From: Allostella vacuolata | GTDB lineage: Bacteria > Pseudomonadota > Alphaproteobacteria > ATCC43930 > Allostellaceae | Assembly (NCBI GenBank): GCA_006739055.1 | Contig: AP019702.1 | Coordinates: 3,621,388-3,685,387, forward strand | DNA: 64,000 nt | Direction of reading: 5' to 3' | Shown: in pieces, positions 33,853 through 42,545 of the stretch | How positions within the stretch are numbered: position 1 is the stretch's first letter | Layout of the letters: each line of letters starts with the position of its first letter | Made by a program: the position numbers and the translations under genes | The notes under the pieces: model-generated | What the model saw: only the letters and a program-made list of their open reading frames with translations | Told to the model about the DNA's origin: nothing | The model's database searches: none

Positions 33853-34374
33853 ATGACGATGGCCGCGATTTCCCCCGCGGAGGCCCGGCGGCTGGTGGCC
33901 GAGGGCGCCGTGCTGATCGATGTCCGCGACGCCGACGAGCATGCGCGCGAGCGCATCGACGGCGCGACCAACCTGCCGCTCGACCGGATCGACGCGCTGC
34001 CGCGCTCCGCCGCGCCGGTGATCTTCCACTGCCGGTCCGGCATGCGGACCGAGGCGAATGCCGGACGGCTGGCAGCGGCCGCGGACGGCGCCCCCTGCTT
34101 CCTGCTGGCCGGCGGGATCGAGGCGTGGCGGGCGTCGGGCCTGCCGACCCGGGTCGACCGGCGCCAGCCGCTGGAGATCATGCGGCAGGTGCAGCTGATC
34201 GCGGGCGGGCTGGTGCTGCTGGGCGTGGTGCTGGGCTTTCTCGTCCATCCCGGATTCTTCGCCCTGTCGGGCTTCGTCGGGGCCGGCCTGATGATGGCGG
34301 GTGCGACCGGCTGGTGCGGGATGGCGGTGCTGTTGCGCACCATGCCGTGGAACCGCCGGGCCCAGGCCGCCTGA
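33853..34374 (+). CDS. rhodanese fused to DUF2892 membrane domain
   Basis: A 173-residue two-domain protein. The rhodanese domain (about 1-105) has LIDVRDADEHARERIDGA and the active-site loop FHCRSGMRT with Cys as persulfide carrier. The C-terminal part has two membrane helices (QLIAGGLVLLGVVLGFLV and GFVGAGLMMAGATGWCGMAVLL), as in DUF2892. It anchors sulfur transfer at the inner membrane and belongs to the BigR detoxification operon for sulfide or persulfide. Its AGGAG overlaps the repressor's stop region. No persulfide dioxygenase or SQR gene follows here. Confidence 0.94.
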   Translation: MTMAAISPAEARRLVAEGAVLIDVRDADEHARERIDGATNLPLDRIDALPRSAAPVIFHCRSGMRTEANAGRLAAAADGAPCFLLAGGIEAWRASGLPTRVDRRQPLEIMRQVQLIAGGLVLLGVVLGFLVHPGFFALSGFVGAGLMMAGATGWCGMAVLLRTMPWNRRAQAA

Positions 34375-34410
34375 GCCCGCGTTGGACGGGACGGGCCGGC
34401 CGGGCGGCCG

Positions 34411-35631
34411 ATGGATGCGCTGATCACCGCGGCCGCCCGCGCGCTCGCCGCGGGCGATCCGCTGGGCGCGTTGAACCGGGTGGCGCTGCGCGACGACCCG
34501 CCGGCCCTGGCGCTGCGCGGCATCGCCATGGCGCAGTTGGGCGACATCGACCGTGCAAAGGGGCTGCTGCGGCGCGCCGGCCGCGGCTTCGGGCCGAAGG
34601 AGGCTGTGGCCCGCGCGCGCTGCGTCGTGGCCGAGGCGGAGATCGCGCTGGTCTCGCGCGACCTCGCCTGGCCGCCGGCCGCACTGGAGGCCGCGGGGGC
34701 GACGCTGGCCGCCCATGGCGACCTGGCCAATGCCGGCCATGCGCGGCAGCTCGCGGGGCGCCGCCTGCTCCTGATCGGCCGGCTCGACGAGGCCGAGCAG
34801 GCGCTGGCCGGCATCGACCCGGCGTCCTTGCCGCCCGCCTCGCGCGCCACCCACGCGCTGGTCCTGGCCGGGATCGCCATCCGGCGCCTCCGGACGAAGC
34901 CGGCGCGCGAGGCGCTGGCCCGGGCCGAGGAGGCGGCGCGCCGATCCGGCATCCCGGCGCTGGCAGCCGAGGTCGATGGCGTGGCGCGCCTGCTTGAGGC
35001 GCCGGCCGCCCGCCGGATCGCCGGCGGCGAGGAACGGCTCCTGCCGCTGGAGGAGGTCGAGGCGCTGCTGGCGTCCGGCGCGCTGGTCGTCGATGCCTGC
35101 CGCCACGCCGTGCGGGACGCCGGCACGGTCGTCCCGCTGGCGACCCGGCCGGTCCTGTTCGCGATCGCCCGCGCGCTCGCCGAAGCCTGGCCGGGCGACG
35201 TGTCGCGGGCCGTCCTCGTGGCCCGCGCCTTCCGGGGCAAGCAGGCCGACGAATCCCATCGCGCCCGGCTGCGGGTCGAGGTCGGGCGGCTGCGGGCGGA
35301 GCTGCTGCCCCTGGCCCGGGTCGCGGCGACCCGGCACGGCTTCGCCCTGGCGGCGCCGGACGGCCGGGCGGTGGTGGTGCTGGCACCGCCGGTCGACGAG
35401 CCCCACGCCGCCCTGCTGGCCTGCCTCGCCGACGGCGAGGCCTGGTCGAGCTCGGCCCTGGCGCTGGCGCTCGGCACCAGCCCGCGGACCGTGCAGCGGG
35501 GGCTGGACGCGCTGGCGGCGGCGGGCCGGGCGCAGCCGCTCGGGCGCGGCCGGGCGCGGCGCTGGATGGCCCCGCCGGCGCCGGGATTCCCGACAAGCTT
35601 GTTACTCCCGGGTCCCCTGCCGGGCGGGTAG
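34411..35631 (+). CDS. TPR-like protein with C-terminal winged helix
   Basis: A 406-residue protein. The N-terminal 200 residues are helical repeats of TPR character (ALRGIAMAQLGDIDRAKGLLRRA, RQLAGRRLLLIGRLDEAEQAL, REALARAEEAARRSGIPALAAEV). About residues 215-300 recall the OmpR-type helix region found in uncharacterised regulators (ARAFRGKQADESHRARLRVEVGRLR). The last 55 residues form a helix-turn-helix (SSSALALALGTSPRTVQRGLDALAAAGRAQPLG). I infer a one-component regulator. The next gene, an intracellular beta propeller, starts 9 bp after its stop; the two seem to be a unit. Confidence 0.75.
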   Translation: MDALITAAARALAAGDPLGALNRVALRDDPPALALRGIAMAQLGDIDRAKGLLRRAGRGFGPKEAVARARCVVAEAEIALVSRDLAWPPAALEAAGATLAAHGDLANAGHARQLAGRRLLLIGRLDEAEQALAGIDPASLPPASRATHALVLAGIAIRRLRTKPAREALARAEEAARRSGIPALAAEVDGVARLLEAPAARRIAGGEERLLPLEEVEALLASGALVVDACRHAVRDAGTVVPLATRPVLFAIARALAEAWPGDVSRAVLVARAFRGKQADESHRARLRVEVGRLRAELLPLARVAATRHGFALAAPDGRAVVVLAPPVDEPHAALLACLADGEAWSSSALALALGTSPRTVQRGLDALAAAGRAQPLGRGRARRWMAPPAPGFPTSLLLPGPLPGG

Positions 35632-35640
35632 GCTCGGGGC

Positions 35641-36282
35641 ATGAAAACATCCCAAGCCCAGATCCTCCAAGAGTATGGCCCCTTTCCTGGCGCGGACCAG
35701 GTGCACGGGGTCTCCTTCGACGGCCGGCATGTCTGGTTCGCCTCCGGCGACCGGCTGAACGCCGTCGACCCGGCCAGCGGCCAGCTGGCGCGGTCGATCG
35801 AAGTCTTCGCCCATGCGGGCACGGCCTTCGACGGCCGGCACCTGTTCCAGCTCGCCGAGGATCGCATCCAGAAGATCGATCCGGGGTCGGGCCAAGTGCT
35901 GGCGACCATCCCCGCCCCCGACGGCGGCAATTCCGGCATGGCCTGGGCCGAGGGCATGCTCTGGGTCGGGCAGTACCGCAACCAGCGCATCCACCAGGTC
36001 GATCCCGGCACCGGGGCGATCCTGCGGACCATCCCGTGCAGCCGCTTCGTCACCGGGGTCACCTGGGTCGACGGCGAGCTGTGGCACGGCACCTGGGAGG
36101 GCGAGGAGAGCGACCTGCGGCGCATCGACCCCGAGACGGGCGCGGTGCTGGAGCGGATCGACATGCCGGCCGGGGTCGGCCTGTCCGGTGTCGAATCCGA
36201 CGGCGGCGACCGCTTCTTCTGCGGCGGCGCCCGCAGCGGCACGATCCGCGCCGTCCGCCGCCCCGCCCGCGACCCGCAATAG
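35641..36282 (+). CDS. beta-propeller protein, glutamine-cyclotransferase-like
   Basis: A 213-residue protein built from about five beta-propeller blades with recurring FDGRHVWFAS, DRLNAVDPASG, EDRIQKIDPGSGQVL, EGMLWVGQYRNQRIHQVDPGTG and DGELWHGTW motifs. It resembles the soluble core of glutaminyl-peptide cyclotransferase/Vgb-like proteins but lacks a signal peptide, so it is cytoplasmic, and a catalytic assignment is not supported. It lies directly downstream of the TPR/winged-helix protein; the pair may form a regulator and a ligand sensor. Confidence 0.8.
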   Translation: MKTSQAQILQEYGPFPGADQVHGVSFDGRHVWFASGDRLNAVDPASGQLARSIEVFAHAGTAFDGRHLFQLAEDRIQKIDPGSGQVLATIPAPDGGNSGMAWAEGMLWVGQYRNQRIHQVDPGTGAILRTIPCSRFVTGVTWVDGELWHGTWEGEESDLRRIDPETGAVLERIDMPAGVGLSGVESDGGDRFFCGGARSGTIRAVRRPARDPQ

Positions 36283-36307
36283 AGGGCAGCCACCCCGTCG
36301 CCCGGGT

Positions 36308-37168
36308 TCAGGCGAAGCGCCTGGCCCCGGCGACGCACCCCACGACCAGCACGGTCGAGGCGACCATCGTCCAGGCGACCGGCTCGCCGAGCAGAAGGGC
36401 CGCCAGGGCCAGCCCGAAGAAGGGCTGCAGGAGCTGCAGCTGCCCGACCCCGGCGATGCCGCCCCGGGCCAGGCCGCGGTACCAGAAGACGAACCCCACC
36501 AGCATGCTGAACACCGAGACATAGGCGAGGCCGGCCCAGGCCGGTCCGCCGACCCCGCCCCAGCCGTCGGGCAGGGTCAGCAGGGTGGCCGCCCCCATCA
36601 CCGGCAGCGCCAGCAGCAGCGCCCAGGAGATCACCTGCCAGCCGCCGAGCCGGCGCGACAGCGTCGCCCCCTCGGCATAGCCCAGCCCGCACAGCAGGAC
36701 GGCGGCGATCATCAGCAGGTCGCCCGCGACCGAGCCGGCCCCGCCCTGCGACAGGGCGAAGCCGCTGACGGTGGCCGCCCCCAGGGCCGAGAACAGCCAG
36801 AAGGCCGGCCGCGGCCGCTCACCCCCGCGCAGGACGCCGAAGGTGGCGGTGGCGAGCGGCAGCAGGCCGATGAAGACGATCGAGTGCGCCGCGGTGACAT
36901 GCTGGAGGGCGAGCGCCGTCAGCAGCGGAAAGCCGACCACCACCCCCAGCGCCACGATCGCCAGCGGGCCGAGGTCGCCGCGCGCCGGCCGGCGCTGGCC
37001 GAGCGCCAGCAGGAAGGCCGCGCCGAGCAGTGCCGCGATCGCCGCCCGCGCCGACGTCAGGAACAAGGGCGAGAAGTCGGCGACCGCGACGCGCGTCGCC
37101 GGCAGCGAGCCGCTGAAGATGATGACGCCGAGGAGGCCATTGCCCCAGCCGGCCGTTGTCCGTTCCAT
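36308..37168 (-). CDS. EamA (DMT superfamily) transporter
   Basis: A 286-residue ten-helix exporter with two EamA repeats. The first begins MERTTAGWGNGLLGVIIFSGS with LPATRVAVADFSPLFLTSARAAIA; the second ends LLQPFFGLALAALLLGEPVAWT. ATG at 37168 is preferred to an upstream in-frame ATG. It is divergent from a MocR-type regulator gene 120 bp away, a frequent pairing in which the regulator controls an amino-acid or vitamin B6-related exporter. Its end is 25 bp from the convergent beta-propeller gene. Confidence 0.92.
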   Translation of the reverse strand: MERTTAGWGNGLLGVIIFSGSLPATRVAVADFSPLFLTSARAAIAALLGAAFLLALGQRRPARGDLGPLAIVALGVVVGFPLLTALALQHVTAAHSIVFIGLLPLATATFGVLRGGERPRPAFWLFSALGAATVSGFALSQGGAGSVAGDLLMIAAVLLCGLGYAEGATLSRRLGGWQVISWALLLALPVMGAATLLTLPDGWGGVGGPAWAGLAYVSVFSMLVGFVFWYRGLARGGIAGVGQLQLLQPFFGLALAALLLGEPVAWTMVASTVLVVGCVAGARRFA

Positions 37169-37231
37169 GATCCCTCGCAGTTGCGGCCCGACCAGTAGCC
37201 CGCGGGGGTTGGCGTGGCCAGGGACAGAGGC

Positions 37232-37253
37232 ATACAATCCGGCCGATCTGTAT
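37232..37253. promoter_or_regulatory. candidate MocR operator
   Basis: ATACA-N12-TGTAT is an inverted repeat (the spacer contains CGGCCG) lying between the divergent EamA and MocR genes, 35 bp before the MocR start. A related GTACAG follows at 37268. The assignment is by position and symmetry. Confidence 0.45.
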
Positions 37254-37288
37254 GGGTCACGATTTCAGTACAGGCGGGAGTGGATTGC

Positions 37289-38680
37289 ATGGACGGCCGG
37301 GACGGAACGCGGACCCAGGCGCTGATGGACACGGTCCGGGCGCGGATCGCGAACCGCACCTTGGCGGCGGGCGACCGGCTGCCTTCGGTCCGGCGCTTTG
37401 CCGCGACGATGGGCGTGTCGCCGTCGACCGTGGTCGAGGCCTACGACCGGCTGGCGGCCCAGGGGGTGATCCGCGCCCGGCGCGGCGCCGGCTTCTTCGT
37501 CACGGGCAGCGGCCTGCCGCCGATGGCGCTGGCGGCCGCGGGGCCGTCGCGCGAGCGCGACGTCGATCCGTTCTGGGTCTCGCGGCAGTCGCTGGATGCC
37601 GAGCCGGGCGTGCTCCGGCCCGGCTGCGGCTGGCTGCCGGCCGACTGGATGCCGAACGCCGCGCTGCGCCGCGGCCTGCGCGCGCTGGCCCGGGCGGACG
37701 ACGCGGTCCTGTGCGAGTACGGGACGACGCGGGGATCGCCGGTGCTCCGCCGGCTGCTGCTGGCCCGCTTCGCCGAGGAGGGGCTGGAGGCAACCGCGGA
37801 CCAGGTCATGCTCGCCGAGTCCGGCACCCAGGCGATCGACCTCGTCTGCCGGCTGCTGCTGAGGCCGGGCGACGGCGTGCTGGTCGACGATCCTTGCTAC
37901 TTCAATTTCCGGGCGCTCCTGCGCGCGCACCCGGTGCGGATCGTGGGCGTGCCCCATACGCCGGACGGGCCGGACGTGGCGGCCTTCGAGCGCGCGCTGA
38001 TGGCCGAGCGCCCGCGCCTCTACATCACCAACTCGGCCCTGCACAACCCGACCGGGGCCCGGCTGTCGGCGCGCACCGCCCACCGCGTGCTGGCCGCGGC
38101 CGCGGCCCACGACCTGACGATCGTCGAGGACGAGATCTTCGCGGACTTCGAGACCGAGCCGGCGTCGCGCCTGGCGGTGCCGGACGGGCTCGACCGGGTC
38201 GTGCGCATCGGCAGCTTCTCGAAGACGCTCTCGTCCTCGGCGCGCTGCGGCTACATCGCCGCCCGGGCGGACTGGATCGAGCGCCTGCTCGACCTGCAGC
38301 TCGCCACCCGCTTCGGCGGCCCGAGCCCGCTCGCGGCCGAGCTGGTGGCGAGCGTGCTGGCGGGCGGCGGCTATCGCAAGCATATGGACGAGGTCCGCCA
38401 GCGCCTGGACCGCGCCCGCCGCCAGGCGATCGACCGCCTGGCGGCGCTCGGCCTCGAGCCCTGGATCGTGCCCCGGGGCGGCTTCTTCCTGTGGTGCCGA
38501 CTGCCGGACGGCCAGGATTCGGCCGAGATCGCCCGGCGCTGCATGCGCGACGGGGTGGTGCTGGCGCCGGGCAACGTCTTCAGCGTCTCGCAGACCGCCG
38601 GCGCCTTCCTGCGCTTCAACGTCGCCCAGTCGACCGACGAGCGGGTGTTCGCGGCGCTCGCGGCGGCGATGACAGGCTAG
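37289..38680 (+). CDS. MocR family PLP-dependent transcriptional regulator
   Basis: A 463-residue GntR/aminotransferase fusion (PdxR/TauR/GabR type). The N-terminal winged helix (about 5-75) has LAAGDRLPSVRRFAATMGVSPSTVVEAYDRL. The class I aminotransferase domain has CEYGTTRGSPVLRRLL, NSALHNPTGA, VEDEIFADFE and the PLP lysine in GSFSKTLSSSARCGYIA, followed by RFNVAQSTDE with the carboxylate-binding Arg. GGGAG at 37276-37280 supports the ATG at 37289. It is divergent from the EamA gene, its probable target. The 3' end overlaps the convergent MAPEG gene by 4 bp. Confidence 0.95.
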   Translation: MDGRDGTRTQALMDTVRARIANRTLAAGDRLPSVRRFAATMGVSPSTVVEAYDRLAAQGVIRARRGAGFFVTGSGLPPMALAAAGPSRERDVDPFWVSRQSLDAEPGVLRPGCGWLPADWMPNAALRRGLRALARADDAVLCEYGTTRGSPVLRRLLLARFAEEGLEATADQVMLAESGTQAIDLVCRLLLRPGDGVLVDDPCYFNFRALLRAHPVRIVGVPHTPDGPDVAAFERALMAERPRLYITNSALHNPTGARLSARTAHRVLAAAAAHDLTIVEDEIFADFETEPASRLAVPDGLDRVVRIGSFSKTLSSSARCGYIAARADWIERLLDLQLATRFGGPSPLAAELVASVLAGGGYRKHMDEVRQRLDRARRQAIDRLAALGLEPWIVPRGGFFLWCRLPDGQDSAEIARRCMRDGVVLAPGNVFSVSQTAGAFLRFNVAQSTDERVFAALAAAMTG

Positions 38681-39099
38681 CTGAGCACGGCCAGCCCCAG
38701 CACCGTCCACATGGCGAGCAGGACGAGGCTGCCCGCCATGAACACCGGCGTGCGGACATAGAGCCGGTTGCCGACGAGGTGGCTGGCCGCATGGGCCCAG
38801 CGCAGCGCGACATAGGCCCAGGCGAGCCCGGCCAGCAGGGGATCGATCACCGGGATCGCGATGGCGATGGCGACCAGGACGTGGAACAGCACCGGGAACT
38901 CGAACTGGTTGGCGAGCTGCCGGGTCGGCCGCAGGACCGAGCGCGGCGCGCCGCTCCCGTCGAACTCCTCATAGAAGGCGAGCGGGCGGCCGTGGCGCAG
39001 CAGGTCGGCCAGGCGGGTGACGAGGATGACGAGCCCGGTCAGGAAGGACAGGGCCACCAGGGCCAGCACCTGGGGCAGGTACATCGCGGCCGCGGTCAC
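38677..39099 (-). CDS. MAPEG family membrane protein
   Basis: A 140-residue protein with four hydrophobic helices. It contains NQFEFPVLFHVLVAIAI and the MAPEG motif WAYVALRWAHAASHLVGNRLYVRTPVF, typical of bacterial membrane-associated eicosanoid/glutathione-metabolism-like proteins. Substrates in bacteria are unknown. The GTG start at 39099 overlaps the hydrolase stop (GTGA) and has GGAGGG upstream. A later ATG at 39084 would give the more usual 135 residues. It is co-transcribed with the hydrolase. Confidence 0.9.
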   Translation of the reverse strand: MTAAAMYLPQVLALVALSFLTGLVILVTRLADLLRHGRPLAFYEEFDGSGAPRSVLRPTRQLANQFEFPVLFHVLVAIAIAIPVIDPLLAGLAWAYVALRWAHAASHLVGNRLYVRTPVFMAGSLVLLAMWTVLGLAVLS

Positions 39100-39998
39100 G
39101 AGACGCCCTCCGCCACAGCAGCCGGGGTGGTCGCCAGGAAAGCGAGCATCGCCGCCGTGGCCCGCTCGAAGAAGTCGCCGAAATAGATCTCGAAATGGCC
39201 GGCGTCGAAGTGGACGGCTTCGCCGCGCGGGGCGAGCCGGGCCACCCTGGCGATGGCCGAAGGGGGGCAGATCTCGTCCCGGTCGGTCACCACCATCAGC
39301 AGCGGCGGCCGGACCCGCCGGGCGCGCCGGATCGGGCGATAGAAGGGGATGCGCAGGATGAACCGGGCACCGATCAGGTTCTGCCAGGGCGACGGGCCGT
39401 CGATCATCGCGCGGTAGCCGGCTTCCGCGCCGGGCGCGGTCATCAGCGCGAGTTCCCCCGGCTCGCCGGCCAGCTTGATGCGATAGGGGGTGCCGCCGAA
39501 CAGGGCCCGGAGCTGGTCGGCCAGGCCGGCCAGCATCCAGCGTAGTGCCAGGACCGGCGGCGCCTTCACCGCCGCCGCCAGGCCGTCGACCACCGCGCAC
39601 TGGGCGATCACCGCCGCCAGCTCCGGCCGCTCCGAGCCGACGACGATGGCGTGCCCGCCGCCGAACGAGGTGCCGAAGAGGACGATGCGGGCGGGATCGA
39701 TCGCGGCGTGTCCCCGCGCGTGGTCGATCGCGGCATGGATGTCGGCGTGCTGGCCGCGGATGTCGCACAGAAAGCGCGGCGCGCCCTGGCTGGTGCCCCA
39801 CTTGCGGTAGTCGAAGGCGAGCACGGCATAGCCCGCCGCCGCGAAGCGCTCGGCATAGGCGCCGACCCGCACCTGGCGGATGGCGCCGATGCCGTGGGCG
39901 AACACGATGCAGGGATGCGGCCCCGGCCCGTCCGGCAGGTAGAGCCATGCGTCGCAGCGTTCGCCGCCGGATATGAACTGCTCGTCGATCCTGATCAC
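39096..39998 (-). CDS. alpha/beta hydrolase (X-Pro dipeptidyl-peptidase / DUF1100-like)
   Basis: A 300-residue hydrolase: DAWLYLPDGPGPHPCIVFAHG (oxyanion strand), LAFDYRKWGTSQG, the elbow IVLFGTSFGGGHA with Ser nucleophile, a helical cap around residues 165-235, then LLMVVTDRDEICPPSA (Asp) and AVHFDAGHFEIYFG (His). The full triad is present. The group includes fermentation-respiration-switch-type hydrolases of unknown substrate. The GTG at 39998, behind GAGGAGAAG, is the best start; upstream in-frame residues run into the divergent TetR promoter region. It heads a two-gene unit with the MAPEG gene. Confidence 0.87.
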   Translation of the reverse strand: MIRIDEQFISGGERCDAWLYLPDGPGPHPCIVFAHGIGAIRQVRVGAYAERFAAAGYAVLAFDYRKWGTSQGAPRFLCDIRGQHADIHAAIDHARGHAAIDPARIVLFGTSFGGGHAIVVGSERPELAAVIAQCAVVDGLAAAVKAPPVLALRWMLAGLADQLRALFGGTPYRIKLAGEPGELALMTAPGAEAGYRAMIDGPSPWQNLIGARFILRIPFYRPIRRARRVRPPLLMVVTDRDEICPPSAIARVARLAPRGEAVHFDAGHFEIYFGDFFERATAAMLAFLATTPAAVAEGVS

Positions 39999-40098
39999 GA
40001 CCTTCTCCTCGAACCCGCCTTGCGCTACCTCGCCGGCCGGTCGATAATCCGAGCGTTTACTCAGCTTCTCAACTCGGGTTCGAGGAAGGCCGGACGCG

Positions 40099-40725
40099 AT
40101 GGCGACCAGGACGGCAAGCCCCCGCAAACGGCCGCTCCAGGGCCGCTCGAAGCACACCGTGGCGATGATCCTGGAGGCGACGGCTCGGGTTCTGACCAGC
40201 CACGGCTACGACCGCACCACCACCAACCTCGTCGCCGAGACGGCGGGCGTCAGCATCGGGTCGCTCTACGAGTATTTTCCCAACAAGGAGGGCCTGGTCG
40301 CCGCCCTGGCATCGGCGCATGTCGCCGAACTGGTGGCGCGGGTCGACGCGGTGCTGGCCCTGCCCTGCGAGGAAACCCCGCGCGCCGTGGTGGCGGCCCT
40401 GGTGCGCGCCGGCCTGGAGGCGCACCGCGTCGCACCGGCGCTGCACAAGGTCCTGGTGGAGCAGGTGCCGCGGATCGGCGCGCTGGCCGACGCGATGGCC
40501 GTCAGCGCGGTGCTGCAGGCGAAGATCGCGGCCGACCTGCAGCGGCGGGCCCCTGCCCTGCCGCCGGCGCGGGTGCGGATGGTCGCGCTGGTCCTGGAAA
40601 CCTGCATCGAGGCACTGACCCACCGCGCCGTCGTCGAGGCGCCGGACTGGCTCGAGACCGGCGAGATCGAGCGCGAGGCCCTGCGCCTGCTGGAGCCCTA
40701 CATCGAGCGGGCGCTCGGCCCCTGA
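40099..40725 (+). CDS. TetR/AcrR family transcriptional regulator
   Basis: A 208-residue regulator with the helix-turn-helix RSKHTVAMILEATARVL ... YDRTTTNLVAETAGVSIGSLYEYFPNKEGLVAALA and an AcrR-type C-terminal helical domain (APALHKVLVEQVPRIGALAD). It is divergent by 100 bp from the hydrolase-MAPEG unit, which it probably represses. The gap contains a short irregular repeat (ACTCAGCTTCTCAACTC) but no clean dyad. It is convergent with the AraC gene downstream. Confidence 0.92.
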   Translation: MATRTASPRKRPLQGRSKHTVAMILEATARVLTSHGYDRTTTNLVAETAGVSIGSLYEYFPNKEGLVAALASAHVAELVARVDAVLALPCEETPRAVVAALVRAGLEAHRVAPALHKVLVEQVPRIGALADAMAVSAVLQAKIAADLQRRAPALPPARVRMVALVLETCIEALTHRAVVEAPDWLETGEIEREALRLLEPYIERALGP

Positions 40726-40741
40726 CGCGCGCCGAAGGGCC

Positions 40742-41635
40742 TCAGCCCGCCAGCGCGCCCAGCCGCGCCGCCCTGGCATCCTGCGCCGGCGGCAGGCCGA
40801 ACATGCGGCCATATTCCCGCGTGAACTGGGGCACGCTCTCATAGCCGACGGCGAAGGCGGCGCTGGCTGCGGTCATGCCTTCCGCCTGCATCAGGCGCCG
40901 CGCCTCGATCAGGCGCAGCTGCTTCTGGAACTGCAGCGGCGACAGGGAGGTGGTGGCGCGGAAATGCTGGTGGAAGGCGGACGGGCTCATCCCGGCCGCG
41001 GCCGCCAGGCGATCGACCGGCAGGGCCTGGGCGAACTCCGCCCGCAAGAGGGCGACCGCGCGCGCGATCCGCTGCGCGTGGCTGCCCGGCCAGCCGAGGC
41101 GGCGGATGGCCGAGCCGTGGCGCCCGGCCAGCAGCCAGTAGTGCATCTCGCGCACATGCTGGGCCTGCAGCACCGGCAGGGAGGCCGGGCGGTCGATGAG
41201 GCGCACCAGCCGCAAGGCGGCGTCCGCGACCTCGGCTTCGGTCGGGTCGACGCGCACCGGCGCGTGGTCGGCGACCGCGACCGCCCGCATCTGCCCCGCC
41301 AGCTCCGCGATCACCGCCGGGTCCAGCTCCAGCACCAGCGAATAATAGGGCGCGGACAGGCTGGCGCGGGTGACCTGGCTGACGGTCGGCACGTCGGCGG
41401 TGATCAGCAGGGAGTCGCCGGCGGAGAAATCGAAGGACTGCCGCCCCATCGCGACGTGCTTGCTGCCCTGCAGGACGAGGCAGACCAGCGGGCGCATGAT
41501 GGCATGGACGATGTCGCCTGGCCGGACGGCGCGCACGGTCGAGAGGCCGGGGACCGGGGTCGGCACTGCGCCGGCCCGGTCGGCGTGGGCGTGGGCGTCC
41601 GCATGGCGGCGGACGGCGTCGAGCAGGGCTGTCAT
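40742..41635 (-). CDS. AraC family transcriptional regulator
   Basis: A 297-residue regulator with an N-terminal AraC_N (cupin-like) ligand domain (VHAIMRPLVCLVLQGSKHVAMG, AGDSLLITADVPTVSQVTRAS). The C-terminal double helix-turn-helix is FAQALPVDRLAAAAGMSPSAFHQHFRATTSLSPLQFQKQLRLIEARRL and ASAAFAVGYESVPQFTREYGRMFG. It is of the type that controls a divergent SDR or alcohol dehydrogenase. The SDR gene starts 133 bp away in the opposite direction and is the likely target. Confidence 0.95.
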   Translation of the reverse strand: MTALLDAVRRHADAHAHADRAGAVPTPVPGLSTVRAVRPGDIVHAIMRPLVCLVLQGSKHVAMGRQSFDFSAGDSLLITADVPTVSQVTRASLSAPYYSLVLELDPAVIAELAGQMRAVAVADHAPVRVDPTEAEVADAALRLVRLIDRPASLPVLQAQHVREMHYWLLAGRHGSAIRRLGWPGSHAQRIARAVALLRAEFAQALPVDRLAAAAGMSPSAFHQHFRATTSLSPLQFQKQLRLIEARRLMQAEGMTAASAAFAVGYESVPQFTREYGRMFGLPPAQDARAARLGALAG

Positions 41636-41767
41636 GGGCGGAGCCTACCCGGCCGCGGCGGCCCGCGCATCCGCTTTGCAGGATCAGGCAAGGACTGTCC
41701 AGGTTCCGGCAACCGCGACGGGGATCCACGCCGCATATCTGCGTCGTCACCCAACCGGAGCCATTCC

Positions 41768-42523
41768 ATGACCAAGATCACCCTCGTTACCGGCGCCAGC
41801 CGCGGCCTCGGCCGCAATGCCGCCGTCAGCATCGCCCGGCGCGGCGGCGACCTCGTCCTCACCTATCGCAGCCGCGACGACGAGGCGGCGGCCACCGTCG
41901 CGGAGATCCAGGCAATGGGCCGCAAGGCGGTCGCCCTGCGGCTCGACACCGGCGACGTCGCGTCCTTCGGGGCGTTCGCCGACCGGCTGCGGGCCGCGCT
42001 CGACGAGACCTGGCAGCGCCCGACCTTCGATCACCTGGTGAACAATGCCGGCCACGGCGAGCATGCGTCGATCGCCGACACCACCGAGGCGCAGTTCGAC
42101 CGGCTGGTCGACGTACACTTCAAGGGCGTCTTCTTCCTGACCCAGGCGCTGCTGCCGCTGCTGGCCGACGGCGGGCGCATCGTCAACCTCTCCTCGGGCC
42201 TGACGCGCATCGCCCCGCCCGGCTGGTCCGCCTATGCCGCCGTCAAGGGCGCGGTCGAGGTGCTGACCCGCTACATGGCAAGCGAGCTCGGCCCCCGCGG
42301 CATCGCCGTCAACACCGTGGCGCCGGGGGCGATCGAGACGGACTTCCTGGGCGGCGCCGTCCGCGACACGCCCGACCTGAACCGGACCTATGCCGGCATG
42401 ACCGCGCTCGGGCGGGTCGGCGTGCCTGACGATATCGGGCCGATGATCGCCAGCCTGCTGTCGCCCGACAACCGCTGGATCAACGCCCAGCGGATCGAGG
42501 TGTCGGGCGGCCTGCGGCTCTGA
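41768..42523 (+). CDS. SDR family oxidoreductase
   Basis: A 251-residue classical SDR. NAD(P)-binding TGASRGLGRNAAVSIARRG, DHLVNNAGHGEH, the catalytic Ser in IVNLSSGLTRIAPPG, and Tyr/Lys in WSAYAAVKGAVEVL are all present, then AVNTVAPGAIETDFLGG. LTYRSRDD after beta2 favours NADP. It is divergent from the AraC regulator gene, the standard layout for an inducible reductase acting on an aldehyde or ketone. CGGAG eight bases before ATG 41768 supports the start. Confidence 0.95.
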   Translation: MTKITLVTGASRGLGRNAAVSIARRGGDLVLTYRSRDDEAAATVAEIQAMGRKAVALRLDTGDVASFGAFADRLRAALDETWQRPTFDHLVNNAGHGEHASIADTTEAQFDRLVDVHFKGVFFLTQALLPLLADGGRIVNLSSGLTRIAPPGWSAYAAVKGAVEVLTRYMASELGPRGIAVNTVAPGAIETDFLGGAVRDTPDLNRTYAGMTALGRVGVPDDIGPMIASLLSPDNRWINAQRIEVSGGLRL

Positions 42524-42545
42524 GCCGGCCCGCACCGCGGCCGCC

